Shown one piece after another: positions 13,994-22,187 of a DNA stretch of 38,370 bases. Position 1 is the first letter of the stretch. Each line of letters begins with the position of its first letter. Position numbers and translations under genes: made by a program. Source of the stretch: Desulfuromonadales bacterium (lineage in GTDB: Bacteria; Desulfobacterota; Desulfuromonadia; Desulfuromonadales; BM103). The notes beneath the pieces are model-generated. The model was not told the origin of the DNA and made no database searches. It saw only the letters and a program-made list of their open reading frames with translations. The DNA is taken from positions 1-38,370 of the forward strand of contig JAMONP010000041.1 in assembly GCA_027065695.1 (NCBI GenBank). Direction: 5' to 3'.

Positions 13994-15601
13994 ATGATCG
14001 TTCAGTGTGAAGCATGTCAAACCCGTTTTCGTTTAGCCGATGACAAGGTTAAGCCTGGCGGGATCAAAGTCCGCTGCTCCAAGTGCAAAGAAGTCTTTAC
14101 TGTGACCCTTCCAGAACCGGAGCCTGTTGAAGAATCTATCGATTTTGGCTCTTTCAATATGGAGAAGGTCACCGAAGAGGCTCACGACGAGGCAACGCCA
14201 GCTCCTGAAAGCTCCCATGCTGACACTTCTGAGCCCGAAGCACAATCGGAACCTGACAGTGCGCCTGAATCATCTAAACCGCAAAAAAGCAGTGAGCTTG
14301 ATTTCAGCGCCCTCGAAACAGAAATGGGAGCTGGTGGCGGATTAGGGGATGAACTTGCTGATGATTTTTCTTTCGCTGACGCCAGCAAGCCAGCGGTAGA
14401 TGAATATAAAGACGAGCAAGCCGTTGAGGAACCAGCTGATTTCGGGTCTGTTTTTGGAAAAACAGGGGAACCTGACGGGCCAGTAGAATTTGATTTTAAT
14501 GAGGAGACGGGACCAGGTCTTGAACTTGCTGATAGCACTGAAACTGGTTTTACTGCTGAAGAGCCAACAGACCCATCTGAGGTTTCCTTCAGTGACGATG
14601 AAGACGATAGTGCTTTCAGCTTTGACGAAACCGAAAAAGAGACTCCATCGACCTCAAGTGAAGCTGACAATAAACCTGGAGAGTTCTCTTTTGATGACGA
14701 AACCCCGTTTGGTGAAGAGTCAGCTTCTGAGTGGGAGGACGATTCCTCTAACGGCGACACCTCTTTCGACTTTGAAGAGCCCAAGTTTGATGATGACTCA
14801 CCGGCAGAAAGTCCCGCTTCCGGTCCGGAAGAGAATGGCCTGCAGTTTGGAGAAATCGACTTTTCCAGTAGTGACGATGGCGATGAGAGTGAAATCCCTG
14901 GTTTTCAGACCAATGATGATTTTTCTCAGGCGACTATGGAGTTAAAAGAAGAACCGGAACAGTTCAGCCCCAGCCAGCCGAGCCATCCCTCTCCATCACA
15001 AAACTATGATGACGAAGAGCCGCTCCCGGCACCACCACCTCCAAAGAAAAGTTCTCTGTCACGGATCCTGTTACTGCTTGTGTTATTACTGGCCATCCTG
15101 GGTGGAGCCGCTTTCTACCTTTTTATGCAGGAAGGGACTCTCAACCTGAATATCGTTGTCAAGTATCTGCCATTCCTGCAGGATTATATCGGTGAAGTTC
15201 AGCCCGATGCACCTGGTGACCGTATCGGCATCAATGTCGCCGGGAGTTCTTACGTAACAGGCAAGGCCGGGCAGATGCTGATTATTCAGGGCACAGCCGT
15301 CAATAATCACAAAGCAACCCGTTCGGCAATCACGGTAAAGGGTGTTTTGCTTGATGCTAAAGGGAAAGCTCTTCTGCAGCAAACCGTCTTTTGCGGTAAT
15401 CAACTTGATGAAACAGCATTACAGAGCATGCCATTTGCAGCCATTGAAGAGGCCATGAACAACCAATTTGGCGATAGCCTCTCAAATATGAATATCGCAG
15501 CGGGAGCATCCATTCCCTTCACCATCGTCTTCCGTAACCTGCCAGATGGGATTGCCAATATTAATGTCGAGGTTGTCGACTCGAAACCTGGTGCAGGGTA
15601 A
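13994..15601 (+). CDS. Zinc-ribbon protein with acidic linker, one TM helix and DUF3426 domain
   Basis: This 535-residue protein begins with an MJ0042-type zinc ribbon (Cys5, Cys8, and the later 'CSKC'). The ribbon is followed by roughly 300 acidic, Ser/Pro/Glu-rich residues without predicted fold, a single transmembrane helix ('ILLLLVLLLAILGGAAFYLFM', near 357-377) and a C-terminal extracytoplasmic DUF3426 domain ('GQMLIIQGTAVNNHKATRSAITVKG...'). The ribbon would be cytoplasmic and the DUF3426 part outside. Proteins of this layout are common in delta-proteobacteria but have no assigned function. GAGGGAG eight bases before ATG fixes the start. hpt is 66 bases upstream on the same strand, so they may be co-transcribed; a strong bidirectional terminator follows. 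Confidence 0.85.
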   Translation: MIVQCEACQTRFRLADDKVKPGGIKVRCSKCKEVFTVTLPEPEPVEESIDFGSFNMEKVTEEAHDEATPAPESSHADTSEPEAQSEPDSAPESSKPQKSSELDFSALETEMGAGGGLGDELADDFSFADASKPAVDEYKDEQAVEEPADFGSVFGKTGEPDGPVEFDFNEETGPGLELADSTETGFTAEEPTDPSEVSFSDDEDDSAFSFDETEKETPSTSSEADNKPGEFSFDDETPFGEESASEWEDDSSNGDTSFDFEEPKFDDDSPAESPASGPEENGLQFGEIDFSSSDDGDESEIPGFQTNDDFSQATMELKEEPEQFSPSQPSHPSPSQNYDDEEPLPAPPPPKKSSLSRILLLLVLLLAILGGAAFYLFMQEGTLNLNIVVKYLPFLQDYIGEVQPDAPGDRIGINVAGSSYVTGKAGQMLIIQGTAVNNHKATRSAITVKGVLLDAKGKALLQQTVFCGNQLDETALQSMPFAAIEEAMNNQFGDSLSNMNIAAGASIPFTIVFRNLPDGIANINVEVVDSKPGAG

Positions 15602-15620
15602 CTTATGTGAATCAACATTT

Positions 15621-15662
15621 AGAAAAAAAAGGCCGCACCTGATTCAGGTGCGGCCTTTTTTA
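15621..15662. terminator. Bidirectional intrinsic terminator between DUF3426 gene and ferredoxin gene
   Basis: An 11 bp GC-rich perfect stem (GGCCGCACCTG ... CAGGTGCGGCC, 15631-15655) has an A-tract on its left and a T-tract on its right, so it can stop transcripts from both convergent genes. Confidence 0.9.
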
Positions 15663-15703
15663 TATACTTTTTACCTAGGAGACTGTCGGACTAGACAAGC
15701 TCC

Positions 15704-15874
15704 TTAGGGGGCTTCAATTGCGTCAACAGGACAAGTGTCAACACATGCAGCACAGTCCGTGCAAGTTGCAGCATCGATCACGTGCTTTTCACCCTGCTCG
15801 CTAATAGCGTCAACCGGACAAGAATCTACGCACGCGGCGCAGTTGATGCATTCGTCAGTAATTGTGTAAGCCAT
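15704..15874 (-). CDS. 2[4Fe-4S] bacterial ferredoxin
   Basis: This 56-residue protein has two clostridial-type cluster motifs. The first is 'CINCAACVDSCP' (Cys9, Cys12, Cys15, Cys19) and the second 'CTDCAACVDTCP' (Cys38, Cys41, Cys44, Cys48). The two halves are near copies, each ending 'PVDAI', as in classical 8Fe-8S ferredoxins. The start has an excellent Shine-Dalgarno (GGAGGTAGTCCC then ATG). It is monocistronic, convergent with the zinc-ribbon gene and divergent from ackA. It could serve the aldehyde oxidoreductase encoded at 6487-8817 or general ferredoxin-dependent metabolism; sequence alone does not tell which. Confidence 0.97.
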   Translation of the reverse strand: MAYTITDECINCAACVDSCPVDAISEQGEKHVIDAATCTDCAACVDTCPVDAIEAP

Positions 15875-16163
15875 GGGACTACCTCCTCGTTAGATTTGTT
15901 GGGTTTCACGAAAGCTTTTTCGGGGGGAGTTTATCGCAACAAATAACTTCTGTCCAGAGCAAACATTTGCAGGTTTTCCCTGAAAAAACTTGCAATTCAA
16001 CATCCCTTACCTTACCCTTCCACAATATGTTTTATACATCTAACCTACCATAAAATATGATTTAATAAAACTTTAAGCGCGGCTAAAAAATCCAATTCAA
16101 AACAGCATTTCGCTTTTTTCTTGAAAAACAATTTAAAAAAATCCATCCCAGGAGGAAGAACTT
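15875..16163. other. AT-rich intergenic region between ferredoxin and ackA genes
   Basis: This 289-base divergent region should contain the promoters of both flanking genes. It is AT-rich toward ackA and ends with the strong ribosome binding site CAGGAGGAAGAA. I see no convincing promoter pair, no RNA fold and no coding frame that looks real. Confidence 0.5.
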
Positions 16164-17429
16164 ATGGATATTCTGGCACTCAACTGCGGCAGTTCATCGG
16201 TTAAATACCAGCTTTACGACTGGCAGAAAAAAGAAGTCATCGCCAAGGGCATGGTCGAACGCGTCACCATTGGCGACTCTTTTATCATCCACGAAGTCCC
16301 CGGCCGCGACACCTACAGGGAAGAGTATGAATGTCCTGACCACAAGGTTGCCATTCACCTGATTATCAAAATCCTGACCGACAAGGAATACGGTGTCGTC
16401 AGCGAAATAACCCAAATCTCGGCTGTCGGTCATCGTGTCGTTCATGGCGGAGAAAAGTTCATCTGCTCAGTAACGATTGATGATGCAGTCCTGAATGTCA
16501 TCAAGGACGTTCAACATCTGGCCCCGTTGCACAACCCACCCAACATTTCAGGCATAGAAGCGGCCCAGTTGGTTCTTCCTGATGTGCCACATATTGCAAT
16601 TTTCGACACAGCTTTCCACCAGACCATGCCGGAGCATGCGTATACTTATCCCTTGCCCCAAGAGTGGTACAAAAAGTACGGTGTGCGCCGCTACGGCTTT
16701 CACGGCACCAGCCATCTCTATGTATCCAAACGCGCAGCAGTCATGCTCGGCAAGGATCCCAAGGATTGCAACATCATCACCATGCACATAGGCAATGGCG
16801 TCTCGCACACGGCCATCAGAAATGGCATCTCAGTGGACACATCTATGGGGCTGACACCTCTAGAAGGTGCTGTCATGGGCACCCGTTGCGGCGACATCGA
16901 CCCCGCCATCCCAGCTTTCATTATGGGACAGGAAGGTCTCTCGCCGCAAGAGATCGACAATGTGTTAAACAAAAAATCTGGTATCCTTGGCATTACCGGA
17001 CAATATACCGACCGCCGTGATGTCATTGAGGGTGCCGAAGAAGGCGACCAACTCTGCCAGCTGGCACTTGATATCGAAGCTTATCGGCTGAAGAAATATA
17101 TTGGTTCTTACGCCGCCGCCACTGGTGGTATTGACGCCGTTGTTTTCACCGCCGGCGTCGGCGAGATGGGTTGGCTGATTCGCGAGAAAGCTTTAGAAGG
17201 TCTGGAGTTTATGGGCATTCTCCTCGACAAGGAAAAGAACCGCAACACCATGACCCGTAAAACAGAGACGGTAATCGCCACCCCTGACTCTCCGGTCAAG
17301 GTTTTCGTCATCCCAACCGACGAGGAACTCGTCTTCACTGAGGATGTTGTAGCAATTCTGGAGGGGACTTACACTGACCACATGAACTTCAAGTACAGCT
17401 TTGCTTCAGAGGAGTTTCAGCGAAAATAA
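16164..17429 (+). CDS. ackA: Acetate kinase
   Basis: This 421-residue cytoplasmic enzyme interconverts acetate + ATP and acetyl phosphate + ADP. Family signatures are visible: 'ILALNCGSSSVKYQLYDW' (N-terminal phosphate-binding), 'GHRVVHGGEKF', 'FDTAFHQTMPEHAYTYPLP' (with the catalytic Asp), 'YGFHGTSHLYV', 'HIGNGVS' and 'DTSMGLTPLEGAVMGTR'. The length is slightly above the ~400 norm, with a short C-terminal tail. AGGAGGAAG before ATG fixes the start. Together with Pta (19866-20867) it links acetyl-CoA and acetate. Unusually, the two are not in one operon: a coiled-coil gene on the other strand lies between them. Confidence 0.97.
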   Translation: MDILALNCGSSSVKYQLYDWQKKEVIAKGMVERVTIGDSFIIHEVPGRDTYREEYECPDHKVAIHLIIKILTDKEYGVVSEITQISAVGHRVVHGGEKFICSVTIDDAVLNVIKDVQHLAPLHNPPNISGIEAAQLVLPDVPHIAIFDTAFHQTMPEHAYTYPLPQEWYKKYGVRRYGFHGTSHLYVSKRAAVMLGKDPKDCNIITMHIGNGVSHTAIRNGISVDTSMGLTPLEGAVMGTRCGDIDPAIPAFIMGQEGLSPQEIDNVLNKKSGILGITGQYTDRRDVIEGAEEGDQLCQLALDIEAYRLKKYIGSYAAATGGIDAVVFTAGVGEMGWLIREKALEGLEFMGILLDKEKNRNTMTRKTETVIATPDSPVKVFVIPTDEELVFTEDVVAILEGTYTDHMNFKYSFASEEFQRK

Positions 17430-17516
17430 GTTTACTTCTATCTAAAAACTCAAGGCCCGGCGGGATAAAATCTGCCTAGCATGATTATCTTACCAAAAGT
17501 TTTCAATAGGAAGACC

Positions 17517-19748
17517 TCACTCTCCCTGAAAATAACCACCCAAAGTACTATCGATATTTTCAACCGCCATCTCTTCCATCTTAAAACCACTCATCCGTAG
17601 ATAATTCAAGCCCTCTTTGATGGCCTTTTTCAAAGAAGCCTCATCTTTGAGTATTTTAGCAGGCACGCAGACAAGCGTATGTTTGTCTTGCTTAAGACGA
17701 TAGAGCATATAAAGCTTCTTCTGCTTCCTCAGCCGCAACACAACCATAAAAGCCATGCAGTATTGCGATGAATAGCCCTCCAAAGAAATCTGTACATTGA
17801 AGACAGTCTCCCACGCCTTAAAAACCTGCTCAGAGTTTTGACATGGCAGCCCATCCAAATCCCAATCAGGATGGAAGAAGGCTCCCTTCTTGGGCGCAGT
17901 CCGCAATTCATGTGGCAAAGGTTTTGAAGATTTTACTCGTTTCTTTATCATAGGCTCTTCATCGACTGAAGCTTCCAGGAGCTTCCTTTCTTTGCGCTCT
18001 ACCTGCGTCTGCGCCAAATTCTTTTCCTGCTCAACAAGATTCTTTTCAGCAACGGTGACAGTTTTGACAAGTTTCTTGTGCTCAACGCGTTCGTGTTTAA
18101 GTTGGTTCTCAGCAAAGTTAAGCTTCTCCATGAGTTCCTGCATTTTTCGGCTTTCACTCACTGCCGAGTTCTCAGAAGAGGGTTTTTCCGCAGGAACCTG
18201 TTCAGTTTCCCTGATCATCTTTTCCAAAGAATCTATCAGCTTGTGTGTTTCATGAAGTTCCGTCTCTAACTCTTCTCGCGACTGTTGTTCTGCCTTGATT
18301 TGTTGCTCCTGTGCCTGCAGTTCAACCTTAAGAGATGAGACCTCCAGAGCGGCCTTCTTACTGACTTTATCTGCTCCTCGCCCTACATTTGTTAATGCTG
18401 AGGCCTGCTTAATCAACCCGGCAATAGTGTCTTCAAGTGCCTGGATACGCTTGTCGTCTTTAGCAGCATCCTTTTCCAGGCGTTTGCGAAGACTGCGCTC
18501 CTTTTTATATTCATCACTGAGATCTTTGAGCTCCCGGGTAAGTTGTTCCTTATTCTCTGTCAGAGTAACTATCTTCTGCTTTTTATTCCTTGCCTTGTCA
18601 CGCCAGGCTTTTTCGGCTTCTTTCAGAGCTTGCTGCGCCTCTGCAAGTTGAGTTTGAACATCCTCAGAGCTCTTTACAACTTCATCACACAGGTTCGCTT
18701 TATTTTCAGAGTCTTCCAGGTCTTTGCTGAGGGCTTTGATACGTAGTTCAGCTACCCGGAAACACTCATCAAGACGGGCCTTTTCAGCCTGTTCTTCCTC
18801 ACAGCTAGCCTGGCTGTTTTCAAGAAACCTCTGAGCCTCTGCCAGATCATTTTCCAGAAGGAAGATCCGCTCATGAGCAACCCTTGCATCTGCAATAAAT
18901 TGTTCCTGCTTCTCATGCTCCTTTTCCGCATCGATTTCGGCTAATTCCATCTCTGCGCCAAGCTCTTTAATACGCTTCCGGAGCTGAACCGCTTTTCGCT
19001 TCTGCTTTAAAGCCTCCGCTGATTTTGTTTCGACATCGACCAGGATTTCTTCGAGCTCCTGGATGCGTTTCTCGGCAGCAAAGGTAATTGATTCACTCAT
19101 TTCCCTTTGGCGGCGTTCAGCTTCGATACGGGCCTCGGCAGCATCAAGTCTTGCAGTCAGACTTTCTACCTGGTCAGCAAACACTTCCAAGTCGGCACGG
19201 CTAGATTCCTCCTGAGAGAACAACAATTCGAGGAGCAGACGCAGTTCTTCAGAACGATCATTCAGGAGTTTCACGGCGCTCAGTTTGAGTGCTGCCCTTC
19301 GCCCCTGAGCACTCTCAGGAGCCTTATCGAAAGCATTTTGAAGTTCAGTAAGAAGACGTTCTTTTTCTGTACGTTGTTTACGAGCTTCGGCAGGAGAGAG
19401 AACACCAGGGACGTCACGCAAAACAACTTCTTGCATGGCCGGACTGAGTTTCAGGTTGATATCTTCAAGTTGAAAACCGAGCCGGGCGAGGAGTTCCTGA
19501 CCATGTTGCCATGAAGATTGTTTCTCAGTGCCTTTGACGGCAAAGAGCAAAGAGCGCTTCAGAGTTTTGACATAAAAAGCAGCATGACAACGTGACTCAG
19601 AGCTGTCCAGATAATCGCAAAGAGCGACATGAACTTCGTATGCTTCGTCACCGGTATCACCAAAAGGGACAGCAGCAGTCGAGCGACAGAGCTGTTTTAT
19701 CTCTTCCGGTTCAACTTCGAGAAAACCATCGGCTTCATAAATAAGCAT
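17517..19748 (-). CDS. Large coiled-coil protein of unknown function
   Basis: This protein of about 743 residues has three parts. Roughly the first 110 residues form a small folded domain ('CRSTAAVPFGDTG', 'CHAAFYVKTLKRSLLFAVKG'). A highly charged coiled coil of about 500 residues follows, rich in Glu, Lys, Arg, Gln and Leu and without Pro. The C-terminal domain is about 115 residues ('AFFHPDWDLDGLPCQNSEQVF', 'YCMAFMVVLRLRKQKKLYMLY'). No membrane segment or enzyme motif is visible. ATG 19748 is chosen for its GGGGGA; an in-frame start at 19787 lacks one. It is downstream of pta on the same strand but separated by a strong hairpin, and convergent with ackA. Function is unknown; a structural or scaffolding role is only a guess from shape. 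Confidence 0.8.
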   Translation of the reverse strand: MLIYEADGFLEVEPEEIKQLCRSTAAVPFGDTGDEAYEVHVALCDYLDSSESRCHAAFYVKTLKRSLLFAVKGTEKQSSWQHGQELLARLGFQLEDINLKLSPAMQEVVLRDVPGVLSPAEARKQRTEKERLLTELQNAFDKAPESAQGRRAALKLSAVKLLNDRSEELRLLLELLFSQEESSRADLEVFADQVESLTARLDAAEARIEAERRQREMSESITFAAEKRIQELEEILVDVETKSAEALKQKRKAVQLRKRIKELGAEMELAEIDAEKEHEKQEQFIADARVAHERIFLLENDLAEAQRFLENSQASCEEEQAEKARLDECFRVAELRIKALSKDLEDSENKANLCDEVVKSSEDVQTQLAEAQQALKEAEKAWRDKARNKKQKIVTLTENKEQLTRELKDLSDEYKKERSLRKRLEKDAAKDDKRIQALEDTIAGLIKQASALTNVGRGADKVSKKAALEVSSLKVELQAQEQQIKAEQQSREELETELHETHKLIDSLEKMIRETEQVPAEKPSSENSAVSESRKMQELMEKLNFAENQLKHERVEHKKLVKTVTVAEKNLVEQEKNLAQTQVERKERKLLEASVDEEPMIKKRVKSSKPLPHELRTAPKKGAFFHPDWDLDGLPCQNSEQVFKAWETVFNVQISLEGYSSQYCMAFMVVLRLRKQKKLYMLYRLKQDKHTLVCVPAKILKDEASLKKAIKEGLNYLRMSGFKMEEMAVENIDSTLGGYFQGE

Positions 19749-19789
19749 TCGTTCCCCCAGTAAACACCCCTCTGGATAAAATGGCACAA

Positions 19790-19823
19790 ATTAAGGCTTG
19801 ATGGCAAGCCATCAAGCCTTAAT
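19790..19823 (-). terminator. Strong hairpin after pta
   Basis: A perfect 15 bp stem with a CAAG loop lies 43 bases past the pta stop and 42 bases before the coiled-coil start. On the minus strand it is followed by a weak T-rich stretch (TTAATTTGTG), so termination is likely but may be partial. Confidence 0.65.
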
Positions 19824-19865
19824 AACACATAAAGAAACAATCAAACGACAGTAATCGGGGTAAAA

Positions 19866-20867
19866 TTATCCCTGCGCCTGCACCGCTGTAATGGCCGAAA
19901 CCGCAACGATGTCATCAACAGAGCAACCACGCGACAGATCATTCACTGGCTTGGCAAGACCCTGGATGATCGGACCAACCGCCTCGGCTCCAGCGACACG
20001 CTCAACTAGTTTATAACCGATATTGCCAGCATCAAGGTCAGGGAAAATCAGAGTATTAGCCTTGCCAGCGACCGCAGAACCTGGAGCTTTTTTGTCACCT
20101 ACCTTTGACAACAATGCCGCATCGAGTTGCAGTTCGCCGTCAATTTGCAGCTCTGGGTCAAGTTCTTTAGCGATCTGAAGAGCCTCTAACACCTTATTAC
20201 AATCCTGATGTTTGGCACTCCCTTTGGTTGAGAAAGAGAGCATGGCCACACGGGCATCAACACCCAGGAATCTCTTGCAGCTACTGGCGGTTGACACCGC
20301 AATTTCGGCCAGAGCCTGAGCATTCGGATTAGGATTTACAGCACAATCGGCGAAGCAGATTACTCCATTTTCACCAAAATCAGGATTTTTGGTGACCATC
20401 AGGAACACCGACGAAACGGTGTTCATTCCCGGTGCAGTTCCGACCACCTGGAAGGCCGCACGCAACACACCCCCGGTGGTATTGAAGGCTCCAGCGACCA
20501 TCCCCCCGGCATCACCCTTACGCACCATCATGGCAGCGAAGAAGAGATTATCATCAGCCGTCAGAGTCTCGCGGGCCTGTTCGGCTGTCAGCCCCTTCTT
20601 TTCACGGAGTTTAACCAGCTCGGCGATATAAGTATCAAGTTGCGCCGCGCTTTTAGGATCAACAAGTTCCACGCCAGCCAAAGAGACACCCAATACGCCA
20701 GCCTTGGCTTCAAGGGTCGTCGCCTCCCCCAGCAGGACAACTTTAGCCAGACCATCCTTGGTGATCTGCTCTGCAGCCTGGATCATGCGGTCATCGTAAC
20801 TCTCAGGGAGCACCACAGTCTGAGTGCTGCTGCGTGCTTTAGACTTAATCTGGTCAACGAGATGCAT
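19866..20867 (-). CDS. pta: Phosphate acetyltransferase
   Basis: This 333-residue cytoplasmic enzyme of the short Pta class interconverts acetyl-CoA + phosphate and acetyl phosphate + CoA. Recognisable stretches are 'VVLPESYDDRMIQAAEQI', 'DNLFFAAMMVRKGDAGGMV', 'GVICFADCAVNPNPNAQ', 'ARVAMLSFSTKGSAKH' and the C-terminal 'FPDLDAGNIGYKLVERVAGAEAVGPI'. It lacks the N-terminal P-loop-like DRTGG extension of E. coli Pta. AGAGGAGTTACA before ATG gives an acceptable ribosome binding site. It works with AckA, encoded 2.4 kb away in the opposite direction, in acetate activation or acetate production. Confidence 0.97.
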   Translation of the reverse strand: MHLVDQIKSKARSSTQTVVLPESYDDRMIQAAEQITKDGLAKVVLLGEATTLEAKAGVLGVSLAGVELVDPKSAAQLDTYIAELVKLREKKGLTAEQARETLTADDNLFFAAMMVRKGDAGGMVAGAFNTTGGVLRAAFQVVGTAPGMNTVSSVFLMVTKNPDFGENGVICFADCAVNPNPNAQALAEIAVSTASSCKRFLGVDARVAMLSFSTKGSAKHQDCNKVLEALQIAKELDPELQIDGELQLDAALLSKVGDKKAPGSAVAGKANTLIFPDLDAGNIGYKLVERVAGAEAVGPIIQGLAKPVNDLSRGCSVDDIVAVSAITAVQAQG

Positions 20868-20949
20868 TGTAACTCCTCTTGCAATAGAGGCTTAATTATG
20901 GAGAAAATATATATCGGATGGACCTGGATCCGTCAACATATTTCCCTGG

Positions 20950-21105
20950 GAATCTGTCCGGCAATAAGGGTCGAAGCGAAAACCCAGAAGTTTGAGAACA
21001 AATTTTGACTAGTTTGAGAGTAATAGCTATTGGTCAAAAATGAGCTGAAATATGGGCCAAATAGCTGGGTTTGCAGCCGATCATGGATTATCATGCAGGC
21101 TCCTT
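20950..21105. repeat. Dispersed intergenic repeat, copy A (diverged)
   Basis: This stretch aligns over its length with 29244-29407. Shared blocks include 'GAAGCGAAAAC', 'GTTTGAGA', 'ATTTTG', 'GAGCTGA', 'ATATGGGCCAAA' and 'TTTGCAGCC', in the same order and with similar spacing. The ends of copy A are poor inverted repeats (CTGTCC against GCAGGC). It fills the gap between pta and the TonB-like gene; no coding frame is credible inside. Confidence 0.7.
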
Positions 21106-21196
21106 GTTACATAATCAAGAGAAAATCAGTTTATTCCATACTAGCAGTGGAGATGCAATTTGTAATATAATTAAATGTTTTGAGAAATGAGCATAT

Positions 21197-22111
21197 ATGA
21201 CTGCTGAACAACGCCAAAACCGCATAATAACAGGCTTCATCCTGCTTTCGCTGCTGCTGCACCTGTTGCTGCTATTGTTGCCCAAGCATAAGCTGTTTCC
21301 GGACACGGATATTCCGGAACCGGTTTATGTGGAAGTACGCCCAATGCAACCACGCGAACTCGACCTGCCAATACGTAAGGAACTGGAGAAACCGCGTAAG
21401 AAACCAGCCAAACGACTGGCAGAGAGAGACCAGGTTGTTGAAAAAGAAATGGCGCCTGCAGGAAAAGACACTCAAGACAAACAAAAGGTGGTGCGCGCTC
21501 CCAAACCGGTTCCCAAAACCCCACCGCAGACAAAGCCTCAGCCAGAGCCCCGCGCGAAAACTGCACCGCAGGAAACCGAACCAACCAAGGATATACGGGA
21601 GACTCTGGAAGGATGGAAGCTCAAACCAGAAAAGAAGCCGTCACCCAAGACGCCTGACTTACAGACCCTTACCCAGATTTCACCTCGCACGCTGGAAAAG
21701 ATTGAAAGTGACTGGCGACAAAAATATCGTGCAGACGTCGCCAGGGGCGACACGGTCTGGATGGACGCCCAACAAGACCTGTTGATCTCCTTCATGCGTC
21801 GGTTCCGCGACAAGATTTATAATGTCTGGAACTATCCGATTGCAGCAAGGCGACAAGGACAGCAGGGGACCTTACTGGTACGGATTACAATTGATCGTAA
21901 GGGCAATATTGCCGATATCGAAATTCTGGAAAGTTCCGGCCACCGATCTCTTGATGATGAAGTGATACGAGCCGTTCGCAAAGGAGCCACCTACGGATCG
22001 CTGCCGCGGGCCTATCCCAATAAAGAGTTGAAGATCATGGCCTTCTTCCAGTATCAACTGGGAAGCAGTAACACGTGGTCGTACCGTCGACGTCCCGGAG
22101 CAATTTACTAA
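21197..22111 (+). CDS. TonB-family protein
   Basis: This 304-residue protein has the layout of an energy-transducing TonB protein. It has a short cytoplasmic N-terminus, one membrane helix ('ITGFILLSLLLHLLLLLLP'), a long Pro/Lys/Glu-rich periplasmic linker (about 50-165) and a C-terminal TonB domain ('TLLVRITIDRKGNIADIEI', 'SSGHRSLDDEVIRAVRKGA', 'ELKIMAFFQYQL'). It would pass proton-motive force to outer-membrane receptors or act in a TolA-like way. No exbB, exbD or receptor gene is adjacent, so its partners lie elsewhere. No strong Shine-Dalgarno precedes the ATG. It ends at a bidirectional terminator facing gcvPB. Confidence 0.85.
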   Translation: MTAEQRQNRIITGFILLSLLLHLLLLLLPKHKLFPDTDIPEPVYVEVRPMQPRELDLPIRKELEKPRKKPAKRLAERDQVVEKEMAPAGKDTQDKQKVVRAPKPVPKTPPQTKPQPEPRAKTAPQETEPTKDIRETLEGWKLKPEKKPSPKTPDLQTLTQISPRTLEKIESDWRQKYRADVARGDTVWMDAQQDLLISFMRRFRDKIYNVWNYPIAARRQGQQGTLLVRITIDRKGNIADIEILESSGHRSLDDEVIRAVRKGATYGSLPRAYPNKELKIMAFFQYQLGSSNTWSYRRRPGAIY

Positions 22112-22160
22112 AAAGCGGGGACGATCTACCAAAGATCGTCCCCGCTGTCTGTTTTTTTTA
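22111..22160. terminator. Bidirectional terminator between TonB-like gene and gcvPB
   Basis: A 13 bp stem (GCGGGGACGATCT pairing with AGATCGTCCCCGC, loop ACCAA) is flanked by AAAA on the left and by a T-tract at 22152-22159 on the right, so both convergent genes can end here. Confidence 0.88.
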
Positions 22161-22187
22161 CGCTTCGCGGCCTTTACTCGTTACACG

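Noticed and set aside
14182-14784. Minus-strand open frame of 200 residues, extremely Ser-rich
   Set aside because: It is the antisense of the Glu/Asp-rich linker of the zinc-ribbon protein; its Ser richness simply mirrors acidic codons.
15678-15692. Third copy of the dispersed repeat near the ferredoxin gene
   Set aside because: Only the end motif (CTGTCGGAC) is shared; the interior is absent, so it cannot be counted as a copy.
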